Source: DYRB01 sp963845265 | GTDB taxonomy: Bacteria > Pseudomonadota > Gammaproteobacteria > Chromatiales > Chromatiaceae | NCBI GenBank assembly: GCA_963845265.1 | Contig: CAWJRN010000027.1 | Span: forward strand, 1-64,000 | Reading direction: 5' to 3' | Length of the DNA stretch: 64,000 bases | Shown: in pieces, positions 1-9,219 of the stretch | How the letters are laid out: the number at the start of each line of letters is the position of its first letter | Numbering within the stretch: position 1 is the first letter of the stretch | The notes under the pieces: model-generated | Database searches by the model: none | What the model was told of the DNA's origin: nothing | Seen by the model: the letters and a program-made list of their open reading frames with translations, nothing else | Made by a program: the position numbers and the translations under genes

Positions 1-25
1 CGACCAATACCTCAAGGGCAAGTAA
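1..25 (+). CDS. 3' end of an upstream gene (partial)
   Basis: The reading frame starting at base 2 gives DQYLKGK followed by a TAA at 23-25, eleven bases before the djlA start. It is most likely the last codons of a gene that begins outside the window. Seven residues are too few to identify it. Confidence 0.3.
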
Positions 26-35
26 CACGCATCCC

Positions 36-944
36 ATGGGCTGGTTGGGCAAATTCTTCGGCGCCGGGATCGGCTTCACCCTGGGTGGTCCCCTGGGTGC
101 GCTGGCCGGCGCCACCATTGGGCATGGGGTCGATCACTTCCTGTCGCAACCAGTCAGGTCGATGCGGCGACCGGAACGCCGCTCGACCGGGCGCGAGTAC
201 GAACCCCGCCCCAAACCTCGGGGCGCTTCGTCGGGCTTCCCCCAGGGGGGCTATTTCTACGCCACCTTCGCCGTGATGGGGCACCTGGCGAAGGCCGACG
301 GACGGGTCTCCCCGCAAGAGATCTCCCTGGCCGAAGCGGAGATGACACGCTTGCAGCTCTCCGCGGGAGAACGCCGACTGGCCATCACCTACTTCAACGA
401 AGGCAAGGGGCCTGAGTTTGCCCTGGATTCAGTCCTCGATGCCCTCAAGCGCGAGTGTCGTGGACGCACGGTGTTGCTGCGTCCGTTTCTGGAGATGCAG
501 TTCCAGATGGCCTATGCGGAAGGATCCATCCAGCCCGACCAGTTGCGACTGCTCATGCATATCGCCACCCGGCTCGGCCTGGCCGCAGAAATCAAAGCAA
601 GCCTCGATGCCCTAGCCAAGGCCAGGCCTGATCCGAGCGGACAGCGCCAGGGACGCCGCCGGGGAGGCCCGTCCCGACCACACGCCGACCCCGGATGGCG
701 TGCCGCCGCCCAGCCAGGACGAGACACAAGGGCGGCGTTGGCATCGGCCTACGCGGTCCTCCGCATCTCCAGCACGGCCAGCGCGGCAGAGGTCAAACGC
801 GCCTATCGCCGCCTGCTCAGCCAACACCACCCGGACAAGCTGGTCTCGCAAGGGGCGTCACCGGAAATGCTCAAGCTGGCGGACGAGAAGACCCATGAGA
901 TCCGCGCCGCTTACGAGACCATTACCCGGGCCCAGGCCAACTAA
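36..944 (+). CDS. djlA: DjlA-type co-chaperone (TerB domain plus C-terminal J domain)
   Basis: A 302-residue protein. It has a glycine-rich hydrophobic N-terminus (about residues 8-32) that can anchor it in the inner membrane, a TerB-like helical domain at about 72-192, an Arg/Pro-rich linker, and a C-terminal J domain at about 234-300 with the invariant HPD at 265-267. This order, with the J domain last, is typical of DjlA, and the length is close to the family's usual 270-300. DjlA stimulates DnaK ATPase at the cytoplasmic face of the membrane. The start is the first ATG after the preceding stop. A second, different membrane J-domain protein lies at 13111-13860. Confidence 0.88.
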   Translation: MGWLGKFFGAGIGFTLGGPLGALAGATIGHGVDHFLSQPVRSMRRPERRSTGREYEPRPKPRGASSGFPQGGYFYATFAVMGHLAKADGRVSPQEISLAEAEMTRLQLSAGERRLAITYFNEGKGPEFALDSVLDALKRECRGRTVLLRPFLEMQFQMAYAEGSIQPDQLRLLMHIATRLGLAAEIKASLDALAKARPDPSGQRQGRRRGGPSRPHADPGWRAAAQPGRDTRAALASAYAVLRISSTASAAEVKRAYRRLLSQHHPDKLVSQGASPEMLKLADEKTHEIRAAYETITRAQAN

Positions 945-1144
945 GAACCACGGGACGCTTCGTCGTCCAGAAAGTCCGAGATCTGTGGGAGCGACGCCAC
1001 ACCGGTGGGTGAAAATCCCCCGGGATTGGGGTACAGTTTTGAACTTTCCGGCCAGACCTGATGGGCGCGCGCCAAGCGTTTCGCCCCAGACGGGGCCACC
1101 CCTCGGACCGAACCCCCGGCCCGAATCCACGCGGAGTCACTTCG

Positions 1145-1837
1145 ATGGCAGTAGACCTGATCGCACCCTCCATCTTGTCGGCCGATTTTGCCAAGCTCGG
1201 CGAGGAGGTAGACAACGTCCTCGCCGCCGGTGCCGATGTCGTCCACTTCGACGTCATGGACAACCACTATGTCCCCAACCTGACCATCGGCCCGCTGGTC
1301 TGCGAAGCGCTGCGTAAGCATGGCGTCACCGCGCCCATCGATGTCCACCTGATGGTCAAGCCCGTGGATCGCATCATCCCCGACTTCGCCAAGGCCGGCG
1401 CGACCTACATCAGCTTCCACCCGGAGGCGAGCGAGCACGTCGACCGCTCCCTCCAGCTCATCCGCAACGAGGGATGCAAGGCCGGCTTGGTGTTCAACCC
1501 CTCGACTTCCCTGAGCTATCTCGACTACGTGATGGACAAGGTGGACTTGATCCTGCTCATGTCCGTCAACCCAGGCTTCGGCGGTCAGAGCTTCATCCCC
1601 GCGACCCTGGACAAGCTGCGCGCGGTGCGCAAGCTCGTCGATGCCTCCGGACACGACATCCGCATTGAGGTCGATGGCGGGATCAAGGACGACAACATCG
1701 CCGAGATCAAGGCCGCCGGCGCGGACATGTTCGTCTCCGGTTCGGGCATCTTCGGCAAGGCCAACGCCGCCGATCCGCATCGGTACGACAGCATCATTCG
1801 CAAGATGCGCGAGGCCATGGCCACGGTCAGTCGTTAG
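1145..1837 (+). CDS. rpe: Ribulose-phosphate 3-epimerase
   Basis: A 230-residue TIM-barrel protein that interconverts ribulose 5-phosphate and xylulose 5-phosphate in the pentose phosphate and Calvin cycles. Family signatures are clear: APSILSADFAKLG at the N-terminus, HFDVMDNHYVPN with a metal-binding Asp, HLMVKPVDR, SVNPGFGGQSF and VDGGI. The open frame extends upstream, but the ATG at 1145 gives the standard family N-terminus (MAVDLIAPS) and has GGAG about ten bases before it. gph follows after 43 bases, the usual rpe-gph-trp order of gammaproteobacteria. Confidence 0.95.
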   Translation: MAVDLIAPSILSADFAKLGEEVDNVLAAGADVVHFDVMDNHYVPNLTIGPLVCEALRKHGVTAPIDVHLMVKPVDRIIPDFAKAGATYISFHPEASEHVDRSLQLIRNEGCKAGLVFNPSTSLSYLDYVMDKVDLILLMSVNPGFGGQSFIPATLDKLRAVRKLVDASGHDIRIEVDGGIKDDNIAEIKAAGADMFVSGSGIFGKANAADPHRYDSIIRKMREAMATVSR

Positions 1838-1880
1838 GCCACTCGCCGACCTCTCTCGATCCAATCGGAGCCGTAACCGC

Positions 1881-2555
1881 ATGCTGCGACCAAAGATGAT
1901 CCTGATCGACGTGGATGGGACCCTGGTGGACAGTGTCCCGGACCTCGCCTACTGCGTGGACGAGATGATGGCCCGCCTGGGCCGACCACCCTATGGCGAG
2001 GACCGGGTGCGCGATTGGGTAGGCAATGGGGTAGAGCGCCTGGTACGTCGGGCGCTGATCGGCCAACTCGATGGCGAGCCGCCGGAGGCCGACTTCGAGC
2101 AGGCCTATCCGATCTTCTTGGAGCTGTACGCCGAGAACACCTCCAAGCGCTCCGTGCTCTACCCCGGGGTGAGGGAGGGGATCGACTGGCTCAAGGCTGC
2201 GGGCTATCGGCTGGGCTGCGTCACCAACAAGGCGGCCCAGTTCACCGAGCCCTTGCTCAAGGATCTTGGGGTCTACGGCGAGTTCGAGATCGTCATCAGC
2301 GGCGACACCCTGCCGAAGAAAAAGCCGGACCCCCTGCCCCTGCTCCACGCCGCCGAGCACTTCGGGGTCGCGCCGGCGGATGCCCTGATGCTGGGGGACT
2401 CCGTCAGCGACGTGAAGGCGGCACGGGCCGCCGGGTTCGGCATCATCTGCATGAGTTACGGCTACAACCACGGTCAGGACATCCGCGAGGCGCACCCCGA
2501 TGCGGTCGTCGATTCCATGGTCGAGCTCAAGGGCCTGTTGGCCGCTGCCGGCTAA
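1881..2555 (+). CDS. gph: Phosphoglycolate phosphatase (HAD superfamily)
   Basis: A 224-residue HAD hydrolase. Motif I is IDVDGTLVDS with the nucleophilic Asp; later come the Thr of CVTNK (motif II), the Lys of KKKPDPLPLL (motif III) and MLGDSVSD (motif IV). It hydrolyses 2-phosphoglycolate, made by Rubisco oxygenation and by DNA 3'-end repair. Length and position after rpe match Gph. The ATG at 1881 puts motif I next to the N-terminus; the longer upstream frame is the rpe gene in another phase. Related HAD phosphatases are hard to separate by sequence, so the substrate rests partly on context. Confidence 0.9.
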   Translation: MLRPKMILIDVDGTLVDSVPDLAYCVDEMMARLGRPPYGEDRVRDWVGNGVERLVRRALIGQLDGEPPEADFEQAYPIFLELYAENTSKRSVLYPGVREGIDWLKAAGYRLGCVTNKAAQFTEPLLKDLGVYGEFEIVISGDTLPKKKPDPLPLLHAAEHFGVAPADALMLGDSVSDVKAARAAGFGIICMSYGYNHGQDIREAHPDAVVDSMVELKGLLAAAG

Positions 2556-2576
2556 GCTCGGGATTTTGAACATCCC

Positions 2577-2645
2577 GTAGGGTGGATGAGCGCAGCGAAA
2601 TCCACCGACGCCGCCCGTGGGCTGCGCTACGCTTGTCCACCCTAC
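2577..2645. repeat. Interspersed palindromic repeat (GTAGGGTGG family)
   Basis: The left arm starts GTAGGGTGGATGAGCGCAGC and the right arm, GCTGCGCTACGCTTGTCCACCCTAC in pieces, is close to its reverse complement. The whole unit can fold into a long imperfect hairpin between gph and trpE. Related units occur at 40097, 50377 and 52366. Confidence 0.75.
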
Positions 2646-2699
2646 AGCTGCCCTGTTGCGGTTGTTTCAGAATCGATCCTTAGCAGGGAAATCCACATC

Positions 2700-2810
2700 A
2701 TGTCTCGGAGTCTTTGGGAAACAACGACAGGGCGGCGATGGCGACGGTGCACCACCGTCGACACAACCCTGCTCGCCCGTTTTCCCGGAGACTCCGATGA
2801 CCCCCGATGA
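2700..2810 (+). other. Possible trp leader: short upstream frame and hairpin
   Basis: An ATG at 2700, preceded by AGCAGGGA, opens a 36-codon frame with Trp at positions 6 and 14. Its TGA (2808-2810) overlaps the start of trpE at 2797. A perfect 8-bp stem CGACGGTG/CACCGTCG with loop CAC lies at 2742-2760. It could be a translationally coupled leader. The Trp codons are not adjacent and I see no alternative pairing with a terminator, so it does not look like a classical attenuator. Confidence 0.25.
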
Positions 2811-4290
2811 ATTTCTCGCCCTGACTACCCAAGGCTACAACCGTATCCCGCTGGTACGCGAGGTCCTGGCCGACCTCGACACCCCCCTGAGCGTTTACCT
2901 CAAGCTGGCTGAAGGGTCCTATTCCTACCTCTTCGAGTCCGTCCAGGGCGGCGAAAAGTGGGGGCGCTACTCCATCATCGGCCTGCCCTGCCGCACCCTG
3001 GTCCGGGTGACTGGCCATCAGATTGCCGTGGAGCGCGACGGGGTCGCGATCGAGACCGTCGAGAGCGCCGACCCCCTGGCCTGGATTCAAGCCTTCCAGG
3101 GGCGCTTCCGTGTCGCGGAGCGCCCCGGCCTGCCGCGCTTCACCGGCGGCCTAGTGGGCTACTTCGGCTATGACACGGTGCGCTATATCGAGCCGCGCCT
3201 GGCCACCTGCCCCAACCCGGACCTGCTCGGCAACCCGGACATCCTGCTGATGGTCTCCGACGAGGTGGTCGTCTTCGACAACCTCAGCGGGCGCATGTAC
3301 ATCATCGTCCACCTGGACCCCACGGCCGGGGACACCCTGGACCAGGGTCAGGCGCGTATCGACGCCCTGGTGGGGCTCATGCAACGCGGCGCCCCTCGGC
3401 CCCCGACGCAGCCCGGACGCCGCGTGGATGAGACCGACTTCATCTCCGGCTTCACCCAGGAGGGGTTCGAGGCCGCGGTGGACCGGATCAAGGCTTACAT
3501 CCTGGAAGGGGACTGCATGCAGGTGGTCCTGTCCCAGCGCCTATCCATCCCCTTCGGCGCCCCGCCGCTGGACCTCTACCGGGCCCTGCGGGGGCTCAAC
3601 CCTTCGCCCTACATGTATTTTCTGGATCTGGGCGGGTTCCAGATCGTGGGCTCCTCGCCGGAGATCTTGACCCGACTGGAGGACGGGGTAGTGACGGTGC
3701 GTCCCATCGCCGGGACGCGACGCCGGGGCCAGACCGAGGCCGAGGACCAGGCCCTGGAGGCCGAGTTGCTCGCCGACCCCAAGGAGCTGGCCGAGCACCT
3801 CATGCTCATCGACCTTGGGCGCAACGACGCCGGCCGCGTCGCCCAGATCGGCAGCGTGCGACTGACCGACAAGATGATCGTGGAGCGCTATTCCCACGTG
3901 ATGCACATCGTCTCCAACGTGACCGGGGACCTGCGCCCGGACCTGACCGCCATCGACGTGTTGCGCGCCACCTTCCCCGCCGGGACCGTCTCCGGGGCAC
4001 CCAAGATCCGCGCCATGGAGATCATCGACGAGCTCGAGCCCGTCAAACGCGGCGTCTACTCCGGGGCCGTAGGCTACCTGTCTTGGAACGGCAATATGGA
4101 TACCGCGATTGCCATCCGCACCGCCGTGATCCAGGACGGCACCCTGCACATCCAGGCCGGTGCCGGGGTGGTAGCAGACTCCGTGCCCGCCCTGGAGTGG
4201 GCCGAGACCATGAACAAGGGCCGCGCCATCTTCCGCGCCGTGGCCCTGGCCGAGGCCGGGCTAGGCCGCCTGACCGGGGAGGAGACCTGA
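2797..4290 (+). CDS. trpE: Anthranilate synthase component I
   Basis: A 497-residue protein that makes anthranilate from chorismate using ammonia supplied by TrpG, the first step of tryptophan synthesis. The N-terminal half carries the LLES-like Trp-feedback motif (YLFESVQGGEKWGRYS). The C-terminal chorismate-binding domain shows GDCMQVVLSQR, PIAGTRRRG, LIDLGRNDAGRV and FPAGTVSGAPK. The ATG at 2797 follows a CGGAG ribosome-binding site and yields the usual MTPDEF-type start; the frame upstream lacks family similarity. Stop and trpG start are two bases apart, implying co-translation. Confidence 0.96.
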   Translation: MTPDEFLALTTQGYNRIPLVREVLADLDTPLSVYLKLAEGSYSYLFESVQGGEKWGRYSIIGLPCRTLVRVTGHQIAVERDGVAIETVESADPLAWIQAFQGRFRVAERPGLPRFTGGLVGYFGYDTVRYIEPRLATCPNPDLLGNPDILLMVSDEVVVFDNLSGRMYIIVHLDPTAGDTLDQGQARIDALVGLMQRGAPRPPTQPGRRVDETDFISGFTQEGFEAAVDRIKAYILEGDCMQVVLSQRLSIPFGAPPLDLYRALRGLNPSPYMYFLDLGGFQIVGSSPEILTRLEDGVVTVRPIAGTRRRGQTEAEDQALEAELLADPKELAEHLMLIDLGRNDAGRVAQIGSVRLTDKMIVERYSHVMHIVSNVTGDLRPDLTAIDVLRATFPAGTVSGAPKIRAMEIIDELEPVKRGVYSGAVGYLSWNGNMDTAIAIRTAVIQDGTLHIQAGAGVVADSVPALEWAETMNKGRAIFRAVALAEAGLGRLTGEET

Positions 4291-4292
4291 CC

Positions 4293-4874
4293 ATGGTCCT
4301 CATGATCGACAACTACGACTCCTTCACCTACAACCTGGTCCAATACCTGGGCGAGCTCGGGGCCCAGGTGCAGGTGGTGCGCAACGACGAGCTGAGCGTT
4401 GCCGAGGCGGTCGCCCTCAAGCCAGAGCGGGTGGTCATCTCCCCCGGACCTTGCACCCCCAACGAGGCTGGCATCTCGGTGCCGCTGATCCAGGCCCTCG
4501 CGGGTCAGGTGCCGATCCTTGGGGTCTGCCTGGGACACCAGTCCATCGGTCAGGCCTTCGGCGGCAAGATCGTCAAGGCCCGCGCCGTGATGCACGGCAA
4601 GACCTCGCCGGTCTATCACGCCGACGTGGGGATCTTCGCGGGGCTGCCGGACCCCTTTCAGGCGACGCGCTACCACTCCCTGGTCATCGACTGGGCCAGC
4701 CTGCCGGAAGACCTGGAGGTCATTGCCTGGACCCGGACCGCGGCGGGCGAGCCGGAAGAGATCATGGGGGTCAGACACCGTCGTCTGCCAGTTCAGGGGG
4801 TGCAATTCCACCCCGAGTCCATCCTCACCGAGCACGGCCACGCCCTGCTGCGGAACTTCCTGGAGCATGGCTAG
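4293..4874 (+). CDS. trpG: Anthranilate synthase component II (glutamine amidotransferase)
   Basis: A 193-residue class I glutamine amidotransferase that feeds ammonia to TrpE. The active-site motif GVCLGHQSIGQAFGG has the nucleophile Cys79, and the His-Glu pair is in VQFHPESI; the N-terminus MVLMIDNYDSFTYN is diagnostic of TrpG/PabA. A strong GGGGAGGAG lies in the end of trpE. The protein may also serve folate synthesis as PabA, since many gammaproteobacteria share one subunit. The position between trpE and trpD favours TrpG. Confidence 0.95.
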   Translation: MVLMIDNYDSFTYNLVQYLGELGAQVQVVRNDELSVAEAVALKPERVVISPGPCTPNEAGISVPLIQALAGQVPILGVCLGHQSIGQAFGGKIVKARAVMHGKTSPVYHADVGIFAGLPDPFQATRYHSLVIDWASLPEDLEVIAWTRTAAGEPEEIMGVRHRRLPVQGVQFHPESILTEHGHALLRNFLEHG

Positions 4875-4876
4875 CC

Positions 4877-5899
4877 ATGGACATCAAGAACGCCATCGCC
4901 CGTCTCATCGACGGGCACGACCTAAGCGGCGACGACATGGGCGCGGTCATGCGCGCCATCATGACCGGCGGTGCCACCCCGGCCCAGATCGCGGGTTTCC
5001 TGGTGGCCCTGCGCATGAAGGGCGAGACGGTCGCGGAGATCGCCGCCGCAGCGGGGGTCATGCGCTCCCTGGCCAGCGGGGTGGACATCGGCGCCCTGCC
5101 CCACACCGTGGACATCGTGGGCACCGGCGGCGACGCCTCCGGCACCTTCAATGTCTCCACCGCCAGCATGTTCGTCGCCGCTGCCGCCGGCTGCCATGTG
5201 GCCAAACACGGCAACCGCTCGGTCTCCAGCAAGTCCGGCAGCGCCGACGTCCTGGAGGCCGCCGGGGTGCGTCTTGACCTCAGCCCGGATCAGGTGACCC
5301 GCTGCGTGGCCGAGGTCGGCGTCGGGTTCATGTTCGCCCCGAGCCACCATGGCGCCATGAAACACGCCATAGGCCCGCGCCGGGAGCTTGGCGTCAGGAC
5401 CATCTTCAATGTCCTCGGCCCACTGACCAACCCGGCCGGGGTCCCGAATCAGGTCCTGGGCGTCTTCAGCGAGGCCCTGCTCTCGCCCTTGGCCCAGGTA
5501 CTCCAACGCCTCGGCAGTCGCCACATCCTGGTCGTCCACTCCCGCGACGGGCTCGACGAGATCAGCGTGGGTGACCGTACCGAGGTCGCCGAACTTAAGG
5601 ATGGCGAGGTCCGACGCTACTCCATACAGCCGGAGGACTTTGGCATCGGCCGCAGCCCCTTGGACGCCATCCAGGTAGCGGGGCCTGCGGAGAGCCTGGC
5701 CATGCTCCTGGGCGTCCTCGAAGACAGGCCTGGGCCCGCCCGAGACATCGTCACCCTAAACGCGGGCGCGGCCATCTACGCCGCCGGCCTGGCCACGACC
5801 CTCGCCGACGGGGTCACCAAGGCCGACGCCGCCATCAGCTCCGGACAGGCACGCAGCCGCCTCGACCGGCTGGTGATCCTGTCCCAGAGCTTCGACTGA
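4877..5899 (+). CDS. trpD: Anthranilate phosphoribosyltransferase
   Basis: A 340-residue enzyme that transfers phosphoribosyl from PRPP to anthranilate. It shows the glycine-rich PRPP site VDIVGTGGDASGTFNVST, the KHGNRSVSSKSGSADVLEA motif and the FAPSHHGAMKH anthranilate site. The ATG at 4877 is two bases after the trpG stop and gives the normal N-terminal helix (MDIKNAIARLIDGHDLS); the longer upstream frame is a shadow of trpG. Third gene of the trp operon. Confidence 0.96.
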   Translation: MDIKNAIARLIDGHDLSGDDMGAVMRAIMTGGATPAQIAGFLVALRMKGETVAEIAAAAGVMRSLASGVDIGALPHTVDIVGTGGDASGTFNVSTASMFVAAAAGCHVAKHGNRSVSSKSGSADVLEAAGVRLDLSPDQVTRCVAEVGVGFMFAPSHHGAMKHAIGPRRELGVRTIFNVLGPLTNPAGVPNQVLGVFSEALLSPLAQVLQRLGSRHILVVHSRDGLDEISVGDRTEVAELKDGEVRRYSIQPEDFGIGRSPLDAIQVAGPAESLAMLLGVLEDRPGPARDIVTLNAGAAIYAAGLATTLADGVTKADAAISSGQARSRLDRLVILSQSFD

Positions 5900-5919
5900 C
5901 CCCGTCCACGAGAACCCCC

Positions 5920-6717
5920 ATGGCCGAGACCCCAGACATTCTCAAGAAGATCATGCACCGCAAGGCCGAAGAGGTTCGCGCCCGCGTCGAGCGCAGGCCC
6001 CTGGCGGAGCTGAGGGCCGCCTTGGCCGATGCCCCGCCAAGCCGAGGTTTTGCCGACGCCCTGGTTGCCCGGGTGGCTGCCGGCGGACCCGCGGTGATCG
6101 CCGAGATCAAGAAGGCATCCCCCAGCAAAGGGGTCCTGAGGCCCGACTTTCATCCTGCCGAGATCGCCGCCAGCTATGCCGCGGGCGGTGCCACCTGCCT
6201 GTCGATCCTCACCGACCGCGACTTTTTCCAAGGCAGCGAAACGCACCTCATCGAGGCCCGCGCCGCCTGTGACCTGCCGGTGATCCGCAAGGACTTCATC
6301 CTCGACCCCTACCAGGTCTACGAGGCCCGGGGCCTGGGGGCGGACTGCATCCTGCTCATCGTCGCCTGTCTGGACGATACCCGTCTCGCCGAGCTGAGTG
6401 ACTTGGCCGCGGAATTGGGCCTGGATGTCCTGGTGGAGGTGCACGACGCCGAGGAACTCGCCCGCGCCATCAGGGTCCCGGGTCACCTGGTGGGCATCAA
6501 CAACCGCAATCTGCGCAGCTTCGAGGTTAGCCTGGAGACCACCATCGGCCTCTTGGATAGCGTCCCCGCCGAGCGCCTGCTGGTCACCGAGAGCGGCATC
6601 CTCGCCCCGGGGGACGTGGCCCGGATGCGCCGACACGGCGTGCACGCCTTCCTCGTCGGCGAGGCCTTCATGCGCGCCCCAGATCCTGGCACAGAGCTGC
6701 AACGACTCTTCGCCTGA
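5920..6717 (+). CDS. trpC: Indole-3-glycerol-phosphate synthase
   Basis: A 265-residue TIM-barrel enzyme converting CdRP to indole-glycerol phosphate. Recognisable segments are MAETPDILKKIMHRK, IAEIKKASPSKGVLRPDF with catalytic Lys and Glu, VIRKDFILDPYQVYEARGLGAD, GINNRNLRSFEV and LVTESGI. It is monofunctional: there is no TrpF domain fused. It closes the operon; trpF, trpB and trpA are not nearby, a split arrangement common in gammaproteobacteria. No clear terminator follows. Confidence 0.96.
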   Translation: MAETPDILKKIMHRKAEEVRARVERRPLAELRAALADAPPSRGFADALVARVAAGGPAVIAEIKKASPSKGVLRPDFHPAEIAASYAAGGATCLSILTDRDFFQGSETHLIEARAACDLPVIRKDFILDPYQVYEARGLGADCILLIVACLDDTRLAELSDLAAELGLDVLVEVHDAEELARAIRVPGHLVGINNRNLRSFEVSLETTIGLLDSVPAERLLVTESGILAPGDVARMRRHGVHAFLVGEAFMRAPDPGTELQRLFA

Positions 6718-6909
6718 CGGGCACTTTAGCGAGACTGTGGAGCGACGAGGCACCGCAGGCCATGCCTGCCGGGGAAAGATGCGGATAACAGGTTGACCGG
6801 CGGGGGGCATCGGCGACAGAACGTCAGCAGAACGGTGACTGCCCGGCTGTCTCGTCTAGGAGGGATGCTCTATGATCCCAGGCACGCACAACAAGATGAC
6901 TGGATGGGT

Positions 6910-7887
6910 ATGGGAGCGAACACGCAGGTCCACTACAAGCAGAATCGGCTCAAGCAATTGCGAGCCTTTTGTCATGCCGCTCGCACCGGCAGCGTAAGCG
7001 CCGCGGCGGACAAGATATTCCTCAGTCAGCCTACGGTCTCGCTCCAGATCCAAGCCCTGGAGCGGGAGTTCAACACCATTCTGTTCGAGCGCCGCGGTCC
7101 AAAGATCCGTCTGACTCCTGAGGGTGACCTGCTCTACCATCTGGCCGAGCCGCTGGTGGATGGGATGGACAAGCTCCACGAGACCTTTGCCGTCCAGTGT
7201 GGACGTGTGGATCATGGCACCCTCGACATCGCCGCCGGTGAGTCAACCATCCTGTATATCCTGCCCGAGACGGTGCGCACATTCGCCGACCAATACCCAG
7301 GCATCGAGCTGAAGCTACATAACGTCACGGGCCGCGACGGCCTGGCCATGCTGCGGGCAGACCAGGTGGACCTGGCCGTAGGCTCGTTATTGGAAGTACC
7401 GGACGACGTCAACTACCGCCCCGTGGTGACCTATAGCCCCACTCTGATCACCCCCCTGGACCACCCACTGGCACAGAAGGCGGACCTCACCCTCGAAGAT
7501 ATCGCCCCCTACGGCCTGATCCTGCCGCCACGACACCTGAGCACATGGCGCATGGTCGACCTGGTGTTCCGCCAGCACAACCTGAGCTATCGGGTCGCGT
7601 TGGAGGCCGGGGGGTGGGAGGTGATCAAGGTCTATGTCGAACAGGGGCTTGGCGTCTCCATCGTCACCGATGTCTGCCTCACAGGAAACGAGCGCCTGGC
7701 CCGGATCCCGCTGGACCGATTCTTCCCCAAGCGCAGCTACGGCCTGGTACTTCGGCGCGGAAAATTCATGTCCGCCCAGTCGAAGTGCTTCATCAAGGTC
7801 ATCGAGGCAGCCTTCGCAAATCGCGTCGTTGAATCCCAAAACCAGCCCGTCGGCGACGGCCCCTGGGACGACGCCTTTCTGGGATAG
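6910..7887 (+). CDS. LysR-family transcriptional regulator, CysB-like
   Basis: About 325 residues. The N-terminal winged helix-turn-helix (LKQLRAFCHAARTGSVSAAADKIFLSQPTVSLQIQALE, cited in two parts) is typical LysR, followed by a periplasmic-binding-like effector domain beginning near GTLDIAAGEST. The effector half resembles CysB-type regulators of sulfur assimilation, but I cannot name the target. ATGs at 6904 and 6910 are both possible, and an AGGAGGG at 6857 sits too close to the in-frame ATG at 6865; I chose 6910 because it places the HTH as in relatives. It is convergent with the Met/Gly repeat gene, with a shared terminator between them. Confidence 0.8.
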   Translation: MGANTQVHYKQNRLKQLRAFCHAARTGSVSAAADKIFLSQPTVSLQIQALEREFNTILFERRGPKIRLTPEGDLLYHLAEPLVDGMDKLHETFAVQCGRVDHGTLDIAAGESTILYILPETVRTFADQYPGIELKLHNVTGRDGLAMLRADQVDLAVGSLLEVPDDVNYRPVVTYSPTLITPLDHPLAQKADLTLEDIAPYGLILPPRHLSTWRMVDLVFRQHNLSYRVALEAGGWEVIKVYVEQGLGVSIVTDVCLTGNERLARIPLDRFFPKRSYGLVLRRGKFMSAQSKCFIKVIEAAFANRVVESQNQPVGDGPWDDAFLG

Positions 7888-7944
7888 CCCGAACGCAGCG
7901 ACGCGCATTCCTACGCCGTCGCCCTTCCTTCTGCTGACAACATA

Positions 7945-7978
7945 AAGAAGCCCCAGGCCAACAGGCCTGGGGCTTCTT
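7945..7978. terminator. Bidirectional intrinsic terminator
   Basis: A perfect 15-bp stem, AAGAAGCCCCAGGCC, with loop AACA and its exact reverse complement, is followed by T-rich sequence on both strands. It lies between two convergent genes and can serve both. Confidence 0.9.
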
Positions 7979-8016
7979 ATGTGCCCCCTATGTGCCCTTC
8001 TACGATCTAGCGCAGC

Positions 8017-8931
<915 letters not shown>

Positions 8932-9219
8932 GTACTCGCTCCTAATAGTGGTTTTGCTCTTGGCCAGGGCATTATTGGCACCGGGAGCCAGCTTTGCCCA
9001 TGCCAAAATGGCACTCCGTCACCAGCCCCAGTCCGCGCATCTCTAGCCGCAGAACCGGTTCAGATCAGGTACCTAGCAGCCTGCCGAGCTAGGGATGCAT
9101 CGCCGACCGAAGCAGTGAGACGACCCTCTTCGCCACGATTTGTTGACCCAGAGAGCACGGTACGCGCCCCAAAATCGACACCAAATGGCTTCGCCCAACT
9201 GGGCCGATTGCAACTCGCA

